6,674 bases of DNA from positions 1 through 6,674 of the forward strand of contig JALSNT010000635.1 in assembly GCA_026986885.1 (NCBI GenBank), written 5' to 3'. The position numbers were made by a program, and so were the translations under genes. This stretch comes from Desulfobulbaceae bacterium. GTDB taxonomy: Bacteria; Desulfobacterota; Desulfobulbia; Desulfobulbales; Desulfobulbaceae. Below are positions 1 through 5,268 of this stretch, piece by piece (position 1 is the stretch's first letter; every line of letters starts with the position of its first letter). The notes under the pieces were generated by a model. That model worked only from the letters and a program-made list of their open reading frames with translations. It was not told the DNA's origin and searched no databases.

Positions 1-601
1 AACAGAGCACGGTGAGTGAGGCCCACTGTCCCCTGGGCGAGGCGGGTTTCTCTTCATAGGAAAGCAGGCGCCCCCCTTCGCCGCCGCCATTCTCAATTTC
101 GGCAATACCGAACCGGGAGGCCTCCGGCAGGGACACGTGGATAAAGGCGGCCGTCAGATCCGCTCCCCGGCTTCGGTGGTAACGAATCATCCGCCGGTAG
201 TCCATCTGATAGACATGGTCTCCGGAAAGAACTAAAATTTCAGGCGGATCATAATATCGGATAAAGTCCAGATTCTGATAGACCGCGTCGGCCGATCCCC
301 GGTACCAGTGAGGATTTTCATAATCCTTGAACGGCGGCAATATGGATATGCCCCGATGCCGGCCGATCATATCCCAGGCACTGCCGGTTCCGATATGGTT
401 AATCAGGGAATAAGATCGATATTGACTGAGGATGGCAATCCTTTCAATGCGGGAATGCAGGAGGTTGGAAAGGGGAAAATCAATGACCCGGGCAAAACCA
501 CCAAAGGGAACGGCCGATTTGGGTCGATAGTGGGTCAGAACACCCAATTCATCCACCCGGCCGCCGGCCAGGATCATTGCCAGTGTCGCAGGTTTATGCA
601 T
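1..601 (-). CDS. glgC: Glucose-1-phosphate adenylyltransferase-type nucleotidyltransferase (GlgC family), 3' end cut by window edge
   Basis: Translating the reverse strand from the ATG at 601 gives 200 residues with no stop before the edge. GlgC makes ADP-glucose from glucose-1-phosphate and ATP in the cytoplasm, the committed step of bacterial glycogen synthesis. The visible part is the Rossmann-like nucleotidyltransferase domain: AMILAGG (residues 8-14), YRPKSAVPFGG (25-35), DFPLSN (41-46), LSQYRSYSL (58-66), a WYRGSADAVYQN block (99-110), LSGDHVYQMDY (125-135) with the catalytic-type Asp, and EEKP (183-186). The missing part should hold the rest of this domain and the left-handed beta-helix. 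The glycine-rich loop reads GGRVDEL instead of the usual GGxG(S/T)RL, as in a subgroup I recall from deltaproteobacteria-like genomes. An in-frame TAA lies six codons upstream of the ATG, so this start is forced. Met9 is the only early alternative. The Shine-Dalgarno is poor, and an inserted element sits 18 nt upstream. Confidence 0.93.
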   Translation of the reverse strand, partial: MHKPATLAMILAGGRVDELGVLTHYRPKSAVPFGGFARVIDFPLSNLLHSRIERIAILSQYRSYSLINHIGTGSAWDMIGRHRGISILPPFKDYENPHWYRGSADAVYQNLDFIRYYDPPEILVLSGDHVYQMDYRRMIRYHRSRGADLTAAFIHVSLPEASRFGIAEIENGGGEGGRLLSYEEKPASPRGQWASLTVLC

Positions 602-619
602 ACGATACCAGTCTGCTTA

Positions 620-627
620 GGATTATC
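620..627. repeat. Left target-site duplication
   Basis: This GGATTATC 8-mer directly abuts the left terminus of the inserted element and matches the 8-mer at 824-831 exactly. It lies 18 nt upstream of the glgC start codon, which shows where the element landed. Confidence 0.8.
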
Positions 628-823
628 GTAACCGTTCACCGAGATGCTGTTTCGACCGAATTATCTGCATAATGTAAACGTTTACCAGTGCCCCACGGAG
701 TCTACGCTTACCTATTCGTTCAAGCAGGCCGACGAGTCAGGTAAGCGAGCGCAGCGAGACTCCGATAGCCCGCTATGTGAGGAGGCCTGATCGGGAGAAG
801 ATGGGGTGCTGGTGAACGTTTAC
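628..823. mobile_element. 196-bp MITE-like insertion with IS66-type ends
   Basis: The left end reads GTAACCGTTCACC (628-640). The right end reads GGTGAACGTTTAC (811-823), its reverse complement with 12 of 13 matches. The flanks are identical 8-mers, GGATTATC at 620-627 and at 824-831. Termini starting GTAA together with an 8-bp target duplication are the known signature of IS66-family elements. No transposase reading frame fits inside, so this would be a non-autonomous derivative mobilised in trans. The interior is strongly self-complementary, described in a separate entry. The family name rests on end sequence and duplication length only; the insertion itself is well supported. Confidence 0.8.
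674..823. repeat. Internal long inverted repeat of the MITE (nested hairpin)
   Basis: A second GTAA-type end lies inside the element. Positions 674-695 pair with 802-823 at 19 of 22 positions, better than the outermost end does. Further inside, CGGAGTCT (696-703) pairs perfectly with AGACTCCG (757-764), and CGCTTACCT (705-713) pairs perfectly with AGGTAAGCG (739-747). The loop is 25 nt. The 12-bp GTAAACGTTTAC at 674-685 is itself a perfect palindrome and would resemble a LacI-family operator, but its recurrence at the element ends makes a transposon-end origin more likely. If transcribed, this block would fold into a long imperfect hairpin. Confidence 0.75.
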
Positions 824-831
824 GGATTATC
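824..831. repeat. Right target-site duplication
   Basis: Second copy of GGATTATC, directly abutting the right terminus of the element. The match continues by chance for two more bases (GT) on the right of both copies. Confidence 0.8.
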
Positions 832-1059
832 GTCTTGATTCATTGTCGAAAAGCAGCCCATGAACCCCGAATACAACGGCAGGTCGTCCAGCCCGTCACC
901 ACTTCGCCAAAGAAGAGGCTACTTCATTAAGTACTTATGCATAACCGGCTCGCACTGCAAGAAGAAAATGACAGAGAATCGTCATTTTCCGCTAAAAAAT
1001 TAGATGCGGCACCGTCTTCCCTGTCATACTTTGACCTGAATTCAGACAGGTATAACCGT
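832..1059. other. Intergenic remainder between the MITE and the DHH gene
   Basis: No convincing gene is visible here on either strand. A 47-codon plus-strand frame from ATG 860 has no ribosome binding site and no recognisable motif. A minus-strand frame open across roughly 832-890 also looks accidental, although it could be a decayed gene interrupted by the insertion. The stretch contains the terminator candidate at 964-989 and a CTGAATTCAG palindrome (1036-1045). Confidence 0.5.
964..989 (-). terminator. Possible intrinsic terminator of the DHH gene
   Basis: A perfect 9-bp stem, GAAAATGAC (964-972) against GTCATTTTC (981-989), has an 8-nt loop. Read on the minus strand it is followed by a pyrimidine-rich TTCTT, and it lies 70 nt beyond the DHH stop codon. 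The stem is A+T rich and the T-tract is interrupted, so termination could be weak. The plus strand has no T-run after it. Confidence 0.45.
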
Positions 1060-1065
1060 TCACCG
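1053..1065. repeat. Solo copy of the 13-nt GTAA-end motif overlapping the DHH stop
   Basis: TAACCGTTCACCG here is identical to 629-641 at the left end of the insertion, in the same orientation. It overlaps the TGA stop of the DHH gene (1060-1062). The first base of the terminal GTAA is A rather than G. It may be a relic of another element end or a preferred landing sequence. No partner inverted repeat is visible nearby. Confidence 0.5.
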
Positions 1066-2094
1066 CATGTGGCGGGTGGCAAGACGCATCAGGGTGGAAG
1101 TGGTTACCTCCTGATTTTCACGCAGGGGAAGATTTTTCAACGGAGACTCCGCCCTGGCAGCCTCTCTATGTCCACCTGCAGGTCCAAACTCACCAAAAGT
1201 TTTCTGGGCCAGTTTACCGGCATTTTTACGATAGCCGTCACAGCGGAAGATAACAACCAGCTTTTCCCCGTAAACACCGGAGACTATGGCCCAGTCGAAT
1301 TTATCAACGTGATTTAAAAAATCAGCTATAATAACCAGGATATCAGGGGTACCGACCCGGCCTAAATGGACATAGGCGCGACCTTTGCTCGCCTTAACCT
1401 CATTTAAGGCAATCTTGAAATACCTGAGTTCAGAGCGTCGCAGCTCGGTCAGCTCAAACTTACGGACAAGATTTTTATTCGCGATATCAAAGAGATATCT
1501 AAACGAAATGCCGTCGGCTAATTGGAGATTTTTCTTTTCAAAATTCTGGGTATCGACCTTGATGCCGTAAAAAAGCGCGGTCGCCAGGGCCACGGATGGT
1601 TTGATTCCGGCCGCCCGCAGATACTCGACCATCATGGAAGAAACGGCACCGTAATCGGAACGGATGTCGATAAAGTCGGCATCCCAGCCCTCGGTCACCG
1701 GATGATGGTCAATAACGGCATCAAACTCTAATTTTTCAAAACTGGTATGATGGGGTGGCTGTGAATCCAGAAGAACCCGTTTTGAATAATCACGTACCGG
1801 CAGGGTATGCAGTCTTTCAATGGGAATTTTCAGACGTTCAACCATTGTCATATTGCTAAGCCTTCGGATTTCATTGGGATAACCGATTGTTATGCTGCCG
1901 ACCCTATAGGCCAGCAGCCTCTTGACGGCCATGGCACTGGCCAGGGCATCGGGATCGGCATTGATAACGATAAGAACTTCATCATCCCTGTTAAAGACAT
2001 TATAAAAACCGTTCAAGCGACCCTGGGCCGAATTTTTGCTGGCGCTCCGGGTGATGGAATCAGCTATTTTTTCCAGTCGTTGCTGCTGCATCAT
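1060..2094 (-). CDS. DHH/DHHA1 family phosphoesterase (NrnA/RecJ superfamily)
   Basis: The 344-residue protein has a DHH domain followed by a C-terminal DHHA1 domain. Metal-binding motifs are visible: NADPDALAS (45-53, Asp47 and Asp49), LLDSQPP (108-114, Asp110), the name-giving DHHP (129-132), SDYGAVSS (146-153), and YGIKVDT (176-182, Asp181). The substrate-binding DHHA1 motif GPAGGHREAA is at 304-313. Family members are Mn-dependent 3'-5' hydrolases of nano-RNA, pAp or cyclic dinucleotide products; which substrate applies cannot be told here. The first motif normally begins with His four residues before the first Asp, and here that position is Val43, so this belongs to a divergent branch. 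There is no CBS or poly(A)-polymerase extension. ATG 2094 is followed by a second ATG. The Shine-Dalgarno is weak (TTGAG), and a terminator ends 11 nt upstream, so expression probably depends on read-through or a promoter overlapping the hairpin. Confidence 0.9.
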   Translation of the reverse strand: MMQQQRLEKIADSITRSASKNSAQGRLNGFYNVFNRDDEVLIVINADPDALASAMAVKRLLAYRVGSITIGYPNEIRRLSNMTMVERLKIPIERLHTLPVRDYSKRVLLDSQPPHHTSFEKLEFDAVIDHHPVTEGWDADFIDIRSDYGAVSSMMVEYLRAAGIKPSVALATALFYGIKVDTQNFEKKNLQLADGISFRYLFDIANKNLVRKFELTELRRSELRYFKIALNEVKASKGRAYVHLGRVGTPDILVIIADFLNHVDKFDWAIVSGVYGEKLVVIFRCDGYRKNAGKLAQKTFGEFGPAGGHREAARAESPLKNLPLRENQEVTTSTLMRLATRHMR

Positions 2095-2105
2095 AGTATC
2101 TCAAT

Positions 2106-2145
2106 AAAAAAACCACTGCTTCATTGTTAACAATGCGGCAGTGGT
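2106..2145 (-). terminator. Strong intrinsic terminator just upstream of the DHH gene
   Basis: ACCACTGC (2112-2119) pairs perfectly with GCAGTGGT (2138-2145). Inside it, CATTG (2122-2126) pairs with CAATG (2131-2135) across a TTAA loop, with only a 2x2 internal mismatch between the stems. Read on the minus strand, the hairpin runs straight into seven consecutive U residues (2112-2106). It ends transcripts from the leader promoter at 2312-2340 and any read-through from the ASKHA gene. Only 11 nt remain before the DHH ATG. Confidence 0.88.
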
Positions 2146-2154
2146 CTATTTGCG

Positions 2155-2247
2155 TTAGCAGAGGCCGGATACACTCAGTGGCCGGCTATACTGTTTATTC
2201 AGGCTGTCCGCAGACAGGCTGTATATTGTCGCGCGTAATATATTCAT
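2155..2247 (-). CDS. Possible 30-aa leader peptide
   Basis: ATG at 2247 is preceded by GGAG (2259-2256) with an 8-nt spacer, a good ribosome binding site. The predicted peptide starts MNILRATIYS and ends SRPLSVSGLC. The stop codon (2157-2155) is 9 nt before the terminator stem, so a ribosome paused at the end of the frame would cover the 5' arm and could block termination. There is no run of a single amino acid of the kind used by classic amino-acid attenuators, no membrane segment and no recognisable toxin motif. In-frame extension upstream to a TTG at 2340 would run through the promoter and is unlikely. Confidence 0.35.
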   Translation of the reverse strand: MNILRATIYSLSADSLNKQYSRPLSVSGLC

Positions 2248-2311
2248 GGCAGACACTCCGTTAAACCCAGGGCGGCGCACCCCCTTCATGCCCCTGATCA
2301 ACGAATAATAA

Positions 2312-2340
2312 ACTATAGCAGCCGACCCTACAAATTGCAA
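2312..2340 (-). promoter_or_regulatory. Sigma70-type promoter with extended -10
   Basis: On the minus strand, TTGCAA (2340-2335) and TATAGT (2317-2312) are separated by exactly 17 nt, and the -10 is preceded by TGC, an extended -10. It begins directly after the stop codon of the ASKHA gene, so the region downstream has its own transcription start, predicted near 2306. A second -35-like TTGACT at 2345-2340 has a 22-nt spacing and is less suitable. Confidence 0.65.
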
Positions 2341-2341
2341 G

Positions 2342-3970
2342 TCAACCCTTTTGGGCAGATTTATCCCTCTGATAAATGGACACCGAAGGGAATAATCCGG
2401 GATCGGTGTGGGGAATAAAACGGGAGGCGGAGAAGCGAAGCATAAACTCCTGATTTACATTAAGTTCAATATAGGTAATCTTGCGGCCGATCTCCAGGCT
2501 GCGCAATCTGGCCTCTTCGGAAACAAGCAGTAACTCCGCGCCATGCAGGGAGCTGTTGCCCAGCGGCACGTAGGTGGACAGCGGCAGATCGGGCAGCATA
2601 CCAAGGGTAATGGCGGCAACCGGATCAATATGTTTACCGAAGGCGCCGGCCACATAGATATGATCAAGGTCGGAAAATTCAACCCCCACCTGGCTGGTCA
2701 AGGTGGTAAGAATGGCATACATGGCAGCCTTGGACCGCATCATGGCATCCAGATCTACCTGGGCCAGCACCACGGGTTCCCCCTGACCTGACTGGTCGCC
2801 CGGAACAACCACAAAACGAAATCCCTCTTCAGCTGTAACAAGGCGGGAACGTATAAATTCACGCCTTGCCGGAGAACCGGAATGCACATCCCTGCATAGT
2901 TTCCCTCGAATATCAATAATACCGGCAAGGAAAAGCTGCGCCACCAGCTCTATCAAACCTGAACCGCAGATGCCGACGGCCGGTTGATCATCTATGGTCG
3001 TAATTTCCAGCTGCCAGCTATGACGATCAAGACGCACATGCTCTATGGCTCCCGGCCCGGCCCGCATACCCATGCGGGCGACACCTCCTTCCAGGGCCGG
3101 ACCGGCGGCACCGGCACAGGCGATTAACCAGTCTTTATTACCGAGAACAACTTCCGCGTTGGTACCGACGTCAATCAACATGGAGGTTTTTTCCATCTTA
3201 TCAAGGCCACTGGCCAGGATACCGGAAATCAGATCACCACCGAAATAACTGCCGATATTAGGCAGTACCCAAACCGGTGCCGACCTGCTTAGCCGTATGC
3301 CGATCTCAGCGGCAAAAAACGGATCCGGCCAACCGACAAGGGGCGTATACGGCTCCCGGCAGATATGGTAAGGGCTTAATCCCAACAGGAGGTGAACCAT
3401 GGTGGTATTACCGGACACACAAAGCGCCCGGATGAATTCAGGTTTCGTCCGCCCCTCTTCCGCCAGCTCGACAACCAGGTGATTGATACTTGCCGTCACT
3501 GCCTGCTGCAGTTCAAGAAGCCCGTCTCCATCATTACGGCCGGCATGGTGAATACGGCTTAAGATATCAGCCCCGAACCGCATCTGCTCATTAGGTGTAT
3601 GGGCATGGGCAATGGTCGTACCTGTTGTACAATCGACAAGGGTTGCCTCAAGATGGGTTGTGCCGAGATCCAGGGCCATACAGGGGATTACGGCAGGTTT
3701 CTTTGCTGAAAAATCGACAAGCTGCAACTCATGCGGCAGGACATTGACAATGGCGTATCCGACAAATTCGGCCGCGCGCAACCGTCGGCCAAGCTCGGCC
3801 ATGACCGCAAGCGGGACTACAAGCGGACGATTTTGCAGACCGGTCGCTAATTCTTTGGCCACAGCCATACGCAGCCGATCAATATCTGCGGTATTATCCT
3901 GCAGGCTCGGCGGCTCGGCAGCCACGGAAATGCTTGTCACCAGGGGGAGTTGTCCTGTATGGTTCTTCAT
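2342..3970 (-). CDS. RACo-like ASKHA ATPase (DUF4445), lacking the [2Fe-2S] domain
   Basis: The 542-residue protein resembles reductive activators of corrinoid proteins, which use ATP to drive an electron onto inactive Co(II) corrinoid of methyltransferases. The linker region shows PSLQDNTADIDRL (21-33). The ASKHA fold shows LDLGTTHLEATLVD (100-113, phosphate-1), VSGNTTMVHLLLGL (185-198), GGDLISGIL (244-252), LIDVGTNAEVVLG (265-277, phosphate-2), GICGSGLIEL (333-342) and YVAGAFGKHID (439-449, adenosine motif). The C-terminus is complete, with YIELNVNQEFM (500-510) and FIPHTD (518-523). Typical RACo proteins carry about 95 extra N-terminal residues with a four-cysteine ferredoxin domain. Here the protein starts at the linker, so electrons must come from a partner. 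ATG 3970 is chosen because AAGGAA (3982-3977) lies 6 nt upstream; an in-frame start at 4078 adds only residues that resemble no domain. No corrinoid protein or methyltransferase is visible nearby. The gene is divergent from lptG. Confidence 0.88.
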   Translation of the reverse strand: MKNHTGQLPLVTSISVAAEPPSLQDNTADIDRLRMAVAKELATGLQNRPLVVPLAVMAELGRRLRAAEFVGYAIVNVLPHELQLVDFSAKKPAVIPCMALDLGTTHLEATLVDCTTGTTIAHAHTPNEQMRFGADILSRIHHAGRNDGDGLLELQQAVTASINHLVVELAEEGRTKPEFIRALCVSGNTTMVHLLLGLSPYHICREPYTPLVGWPDPFFAAEIGIRLSRSAPVWVLPNIGSYFGGDLISGILASGLDKMEKTSMLIDVGTNAEVVLGNKDWLIACAGAAGPALEGGVARMGMRAGPGAIEHVRLDRHSWQLEITTIDDQPAVGICGSGLIELVAQLFLAGIIDIRGKLCRDVHSGSPARREFIRSRLVTAEEGFRFVVVPGDQSGQGEPVVLAQVDLDAMMRSKAAMYAILTTLTSQVGVEFSDLDHIYVAGAFGKHIDPVAAITLGMLPDLPLSTYVPLGNSSLHGAELLLVSEEARLRSLEIGRKITYIELNVNQEFMLRFSASRFIPHTDPGLFPSVSIYQRDKSAQKG

Positions 3971-4009
3971 AGACGATTCCTTATTCCGTCGGCAACGTCC
4001 CTCAATACC

Positions 4010-4023
4010 ACCTGAATTCAGGT
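4010..4023. promoter_or_regulatory. 14-bp perfect palindrome, possible operator
   Basis: ACCTGAATTCAGGT is a perfect palindrome 40-53 nt upstream of the ASKHA start codon, within the divergent intergenic region. The core CCTGAATTC recurs at 1035-1043 and, next to lptG, at 4122-4130. It is a plausible binding site for a dimeric regulator, with no independent support. Confidence 0.35.
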
Positions 4024-4038
4024 ACTTTTGAAAAACGA

Positions 4039-4079
4039 TTTGCCGGCGGATGCAAATACTTGACCAAATTGCCGGCAAA
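4039..4079. repeat. Inverted repeat TTTGCCGGC / GCCGGCAAA in the divergent promoter region
   Basis: Perfect 9-bp arms at 4039-4047 and 4071-4079 are separated by 23 nt. The right arm falls inside the spacer of the candidate lptG promoter, so it could be an operator for one or both divergent genes. It is not followed by a T-run, so a terminator is unlikely. Confidence 0.5.
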
Positions 4080-4088
4080 GGGTACTAC
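4060..4088 (+). promoter_or_regulatory. Weak candidate promoter for lptG
   Basis: TTGACC (4060-4065) matches the -35 consensus at five of six positions. It is followed after 17 nt by TACTAC (4083-4088), which matches the -10 at only three of six. TACAAT (4103-4108) is a better -10 but lacks a -35 at normal distance. The divergent arrangement requires a plus-strand promoter somewhere in 3971-4140. Confidence 0.3.
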
Positions 4089-4140
4089 ATGCAGTTTGTA
4101 ACTACAATAGAAAGATCAACCCCTGAATTCGGCCTTTCAC

Positions 4141-4166
4141 AAAGGAGTTGGATGACTGCCCGGTGA
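4141..4166 (+). promoter_or_regulatory. Ribosome binding site and four-codon mini-ORF overlapping the lptG start
   Basis: AAAGGAG (4141-4147) is a strong Shine-Dalgarno. The nearest ATG (4152) opens a four-codon frame, MTAR, whose TGA (4164-4166) overlaps the GTG start of lptG in a GTGA junction. The TTG at 4148 abuts the Shine-Dalgarno and cannot serve as a start. lptG may therefore be translated directly with a long 15-nt spacer, or by termination-reinitiation from the mini-ORF. Confidence 0.45.
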
Positions 4167-5245
4167 ATCTTCTCAACCGCTATATTCTTCAGCAATTTAT
4201 CAAAAATATTACCATGCTGATGGCAGGTTTTATTGCCATCTATGTGCTCATTGATTTCTTTGAAAAAATTGACGACTTCATGGAAAAGGGTAAATCCATG
4301 GCCCTGGTCATAAAATTTTTCGTCCTCAGTGTCCCCTTTATCCTGGAACAGATGGGGCCGGTCTGTATCCTGCTGGCCGGGGTGATCACCCTGGGTATCC
4401 TTAGCCACAGCAATGAACTGATCGCCCTGAAGGCCTGTGGTATTCCCTTAAAAAAAATCACCAACCCGATTATCGGCGCCGGTATTGTCTTCACCCTGCT
4501 CTTTTTAGCCATGTCCCAGTTTGTGTTGCCCAGGACCATTGCCATCACCAACCATATCTGGAACAAAGAGGTCAAAGGCCGGGTTGCCCTGGGAATCTTT
4601 CGAAACGGCCGCTATTATTACCGGGGACGGGACGGCTTTTACTCCTTTGCCCGGCCGGACAGAAAAAAGGATGATTTTCGTTTTTTTTCCTATGCCGCCT
4701 GGAACCCGCAGTATCAACTGACGACCCTCATTGCGGCGAAGCAGGCACTGTGGCATGATGATGTCTGGACACTTGTGCAGGGCCAGATCCAGACCAGAGT
4801 TGACGATAAAAAATTTATGACAAAAGTCTTTGCAAAACAAAATTTTCCTTTCCAGGAAAAACCGGCCAATTTTTTTGTGCCGAAATACCATTCCATGGAA
4901 CTCTCCCTGACCGGTCTTTACCAGGAGGCCAGGCGCAAGCAGGCACCGGAAGAAAAAATCAAAGCATGGACCGAATTTTACGGACGAATTTCCTATACCC
5001 TGTTAGGGGTTCCCCTGCTGCTGATGGGTCTGCCGCTGTTGCTCTTTGTCTACCGGGCATGGGGGCGGGATCTATCGCTGGCAATTCCGGTCAGCTGCGG
5101 ACTGGCTTTTGCCTGTTGGGGGACCTGGGGCGCCCTCCAGTCCCTGGCCAAGGCAAACTATATCAATCCGCTCATGGCCGCTCTGTCAATTCATATTCTT
5201 ATCAGTACCCTGGGGATTGTTTTTCTCCTGCGGGAAGACAGTTAA
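4163..5245 (+). CDS. lptG: LPS export ABC transporter permease LptG (YjgP/YjgQ family)
   Basis: The 360-residue inner-membrane permease is about the length of E. coli LptG. With LptF and the ATPase LptB it extracts lipopolysaccharide from the inner membrane and passes it to LptC and LptA. Three hydrophobic segments lie near residues 14-31, 57-80 and 102-120, and three more near 276-296, 305-322 and 335-355. Between them is a soluble region of about 130-265, matching the periplasmic jellyroll domain. SHSNELIALKACGIPLKKI (81-99) is the conserved cytoplasmic segment that couples to LptB. The N-terminus MNLLNRYIL is typical, which supports GTG 4163 over the TTG at 4148. The sequence looks more like LptG than LptF (DFFEKIDDF after the first membrane segment), but the two are paralogues. 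No lptF lies next to it. An unknown Cys-rich gene starts 23 nt downstream. Confidence 0.92.
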   Translation: MNLLNRYILQQFIKNITMLMAGFIAIYVLIDFFEKIDDFMEKGKSMALVIKFFVLSVPFILEQMGPVCILLAGVITLGILSHSNELIALKACGIPLKKITNPIIGAGIVFTLLFLAMSQFVLPRTIAITNHIWNKEVKGRVALGIFRNGRYYYRGRDGFYSFARPDRKKDDFRFFSYAAWNPQYQLTTLIAAKQALWHDDVWTLVQGQIQTRVDDKKFMTKVFAKQNFPFQEKPANFFVPKYHSMELSLTGLYQEARRKQAPEEKIKAWTEFYGRISYTLLGVPLLLMGLPLLLFVYRAWGRDLSLAIPVSCGLAFACWGTWGALQSLAKANYINPLMAALSIHILISTLGIVFLLREDS

Positions 5246-5268
5246 CAACAGTCTCACCAAGATATATC

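Larger units (their letters stand above)
2106..2306 (-). ncRNA. Candidate ~200-nt leader RNA or small RNA
   Basis: The unit is bounded by a good promoter (predicted start near 2306) and a strong terminator. Besides the terminator it can form a hairpin at 2204-2217 (5-bp stem, 4-nt loop) and a GCCGG/CCGGC stem (2164-2168 with 2182-2186). The loop of that second stem carries CCACTG on the minus strand (2181-2176), repeating the 5' arm of the terminator, so it could compete for the 3' arm. I recognise no known riboswitch, 6S or SRP RNA consensus. It may be a cis-acting attenuator for the DHH gene, an independent sRNA, or simply the mRNA of the short reading frame inside it. Confidence 0.4.

Noticed and set aside
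674..685. GTAAACGTTTAC as a LacI-family operator controlling glgC
   Set aside because: The same sequence recurs at the ends of the inserted element, so a transposon-end origin explains it better; no regulator gene is nearby.
832..893. Minus-strand open stretch next to the MITE, possibly a gene tail cut by the insertion
   Set aside because: Joining it across the target site gives a readable frame that ends inside the glgC start region, but it is bounded upstream by a TAG and is only a few tens of codons long; I see no family motif.
860..1003. Plus-strand 47-codon frame beginning ATG 860
   Set aside because: No Shine-Dalgarno, no recognisable motif, runs through the terminator hairpin candidate at 964-989; length is within chance.
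937..1317. Plus-strand 126-aa reading frame
   Set aside because: Mostly antisense to the 3' end of the well-supported DHH gene; its composition is that of a shadow frame.
2155..2340. 61-aa frame starting at TTG 2340
   Set aside because: The proposed start lies on the -35 element; the internal ATG at 2247 with a GGAG site is the only credible start.
2455..2682. Minus-strand 75-aa frame inside the ASKHA gene
   Set aside because: Out-of-frame shadow of the conserved DUF4445 C-terminal region.
3971..4078. In-frame N-terminal extension of the ASKHA protein up to 4078
   Set aside because: Adds 36 residues that resemble no domain, overlaps both regulatory repeats, and the downstream ATG 3970 has a good Shine-Dalgarno.
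4966..5268. N-terminal extension of the Cys-rich protein in its own frame back to 4966
   Set aside because: Lies entirely within the conserved C-terminal membrane region of lptG in another frame; ATG 5269 fits the intergenic spacing.
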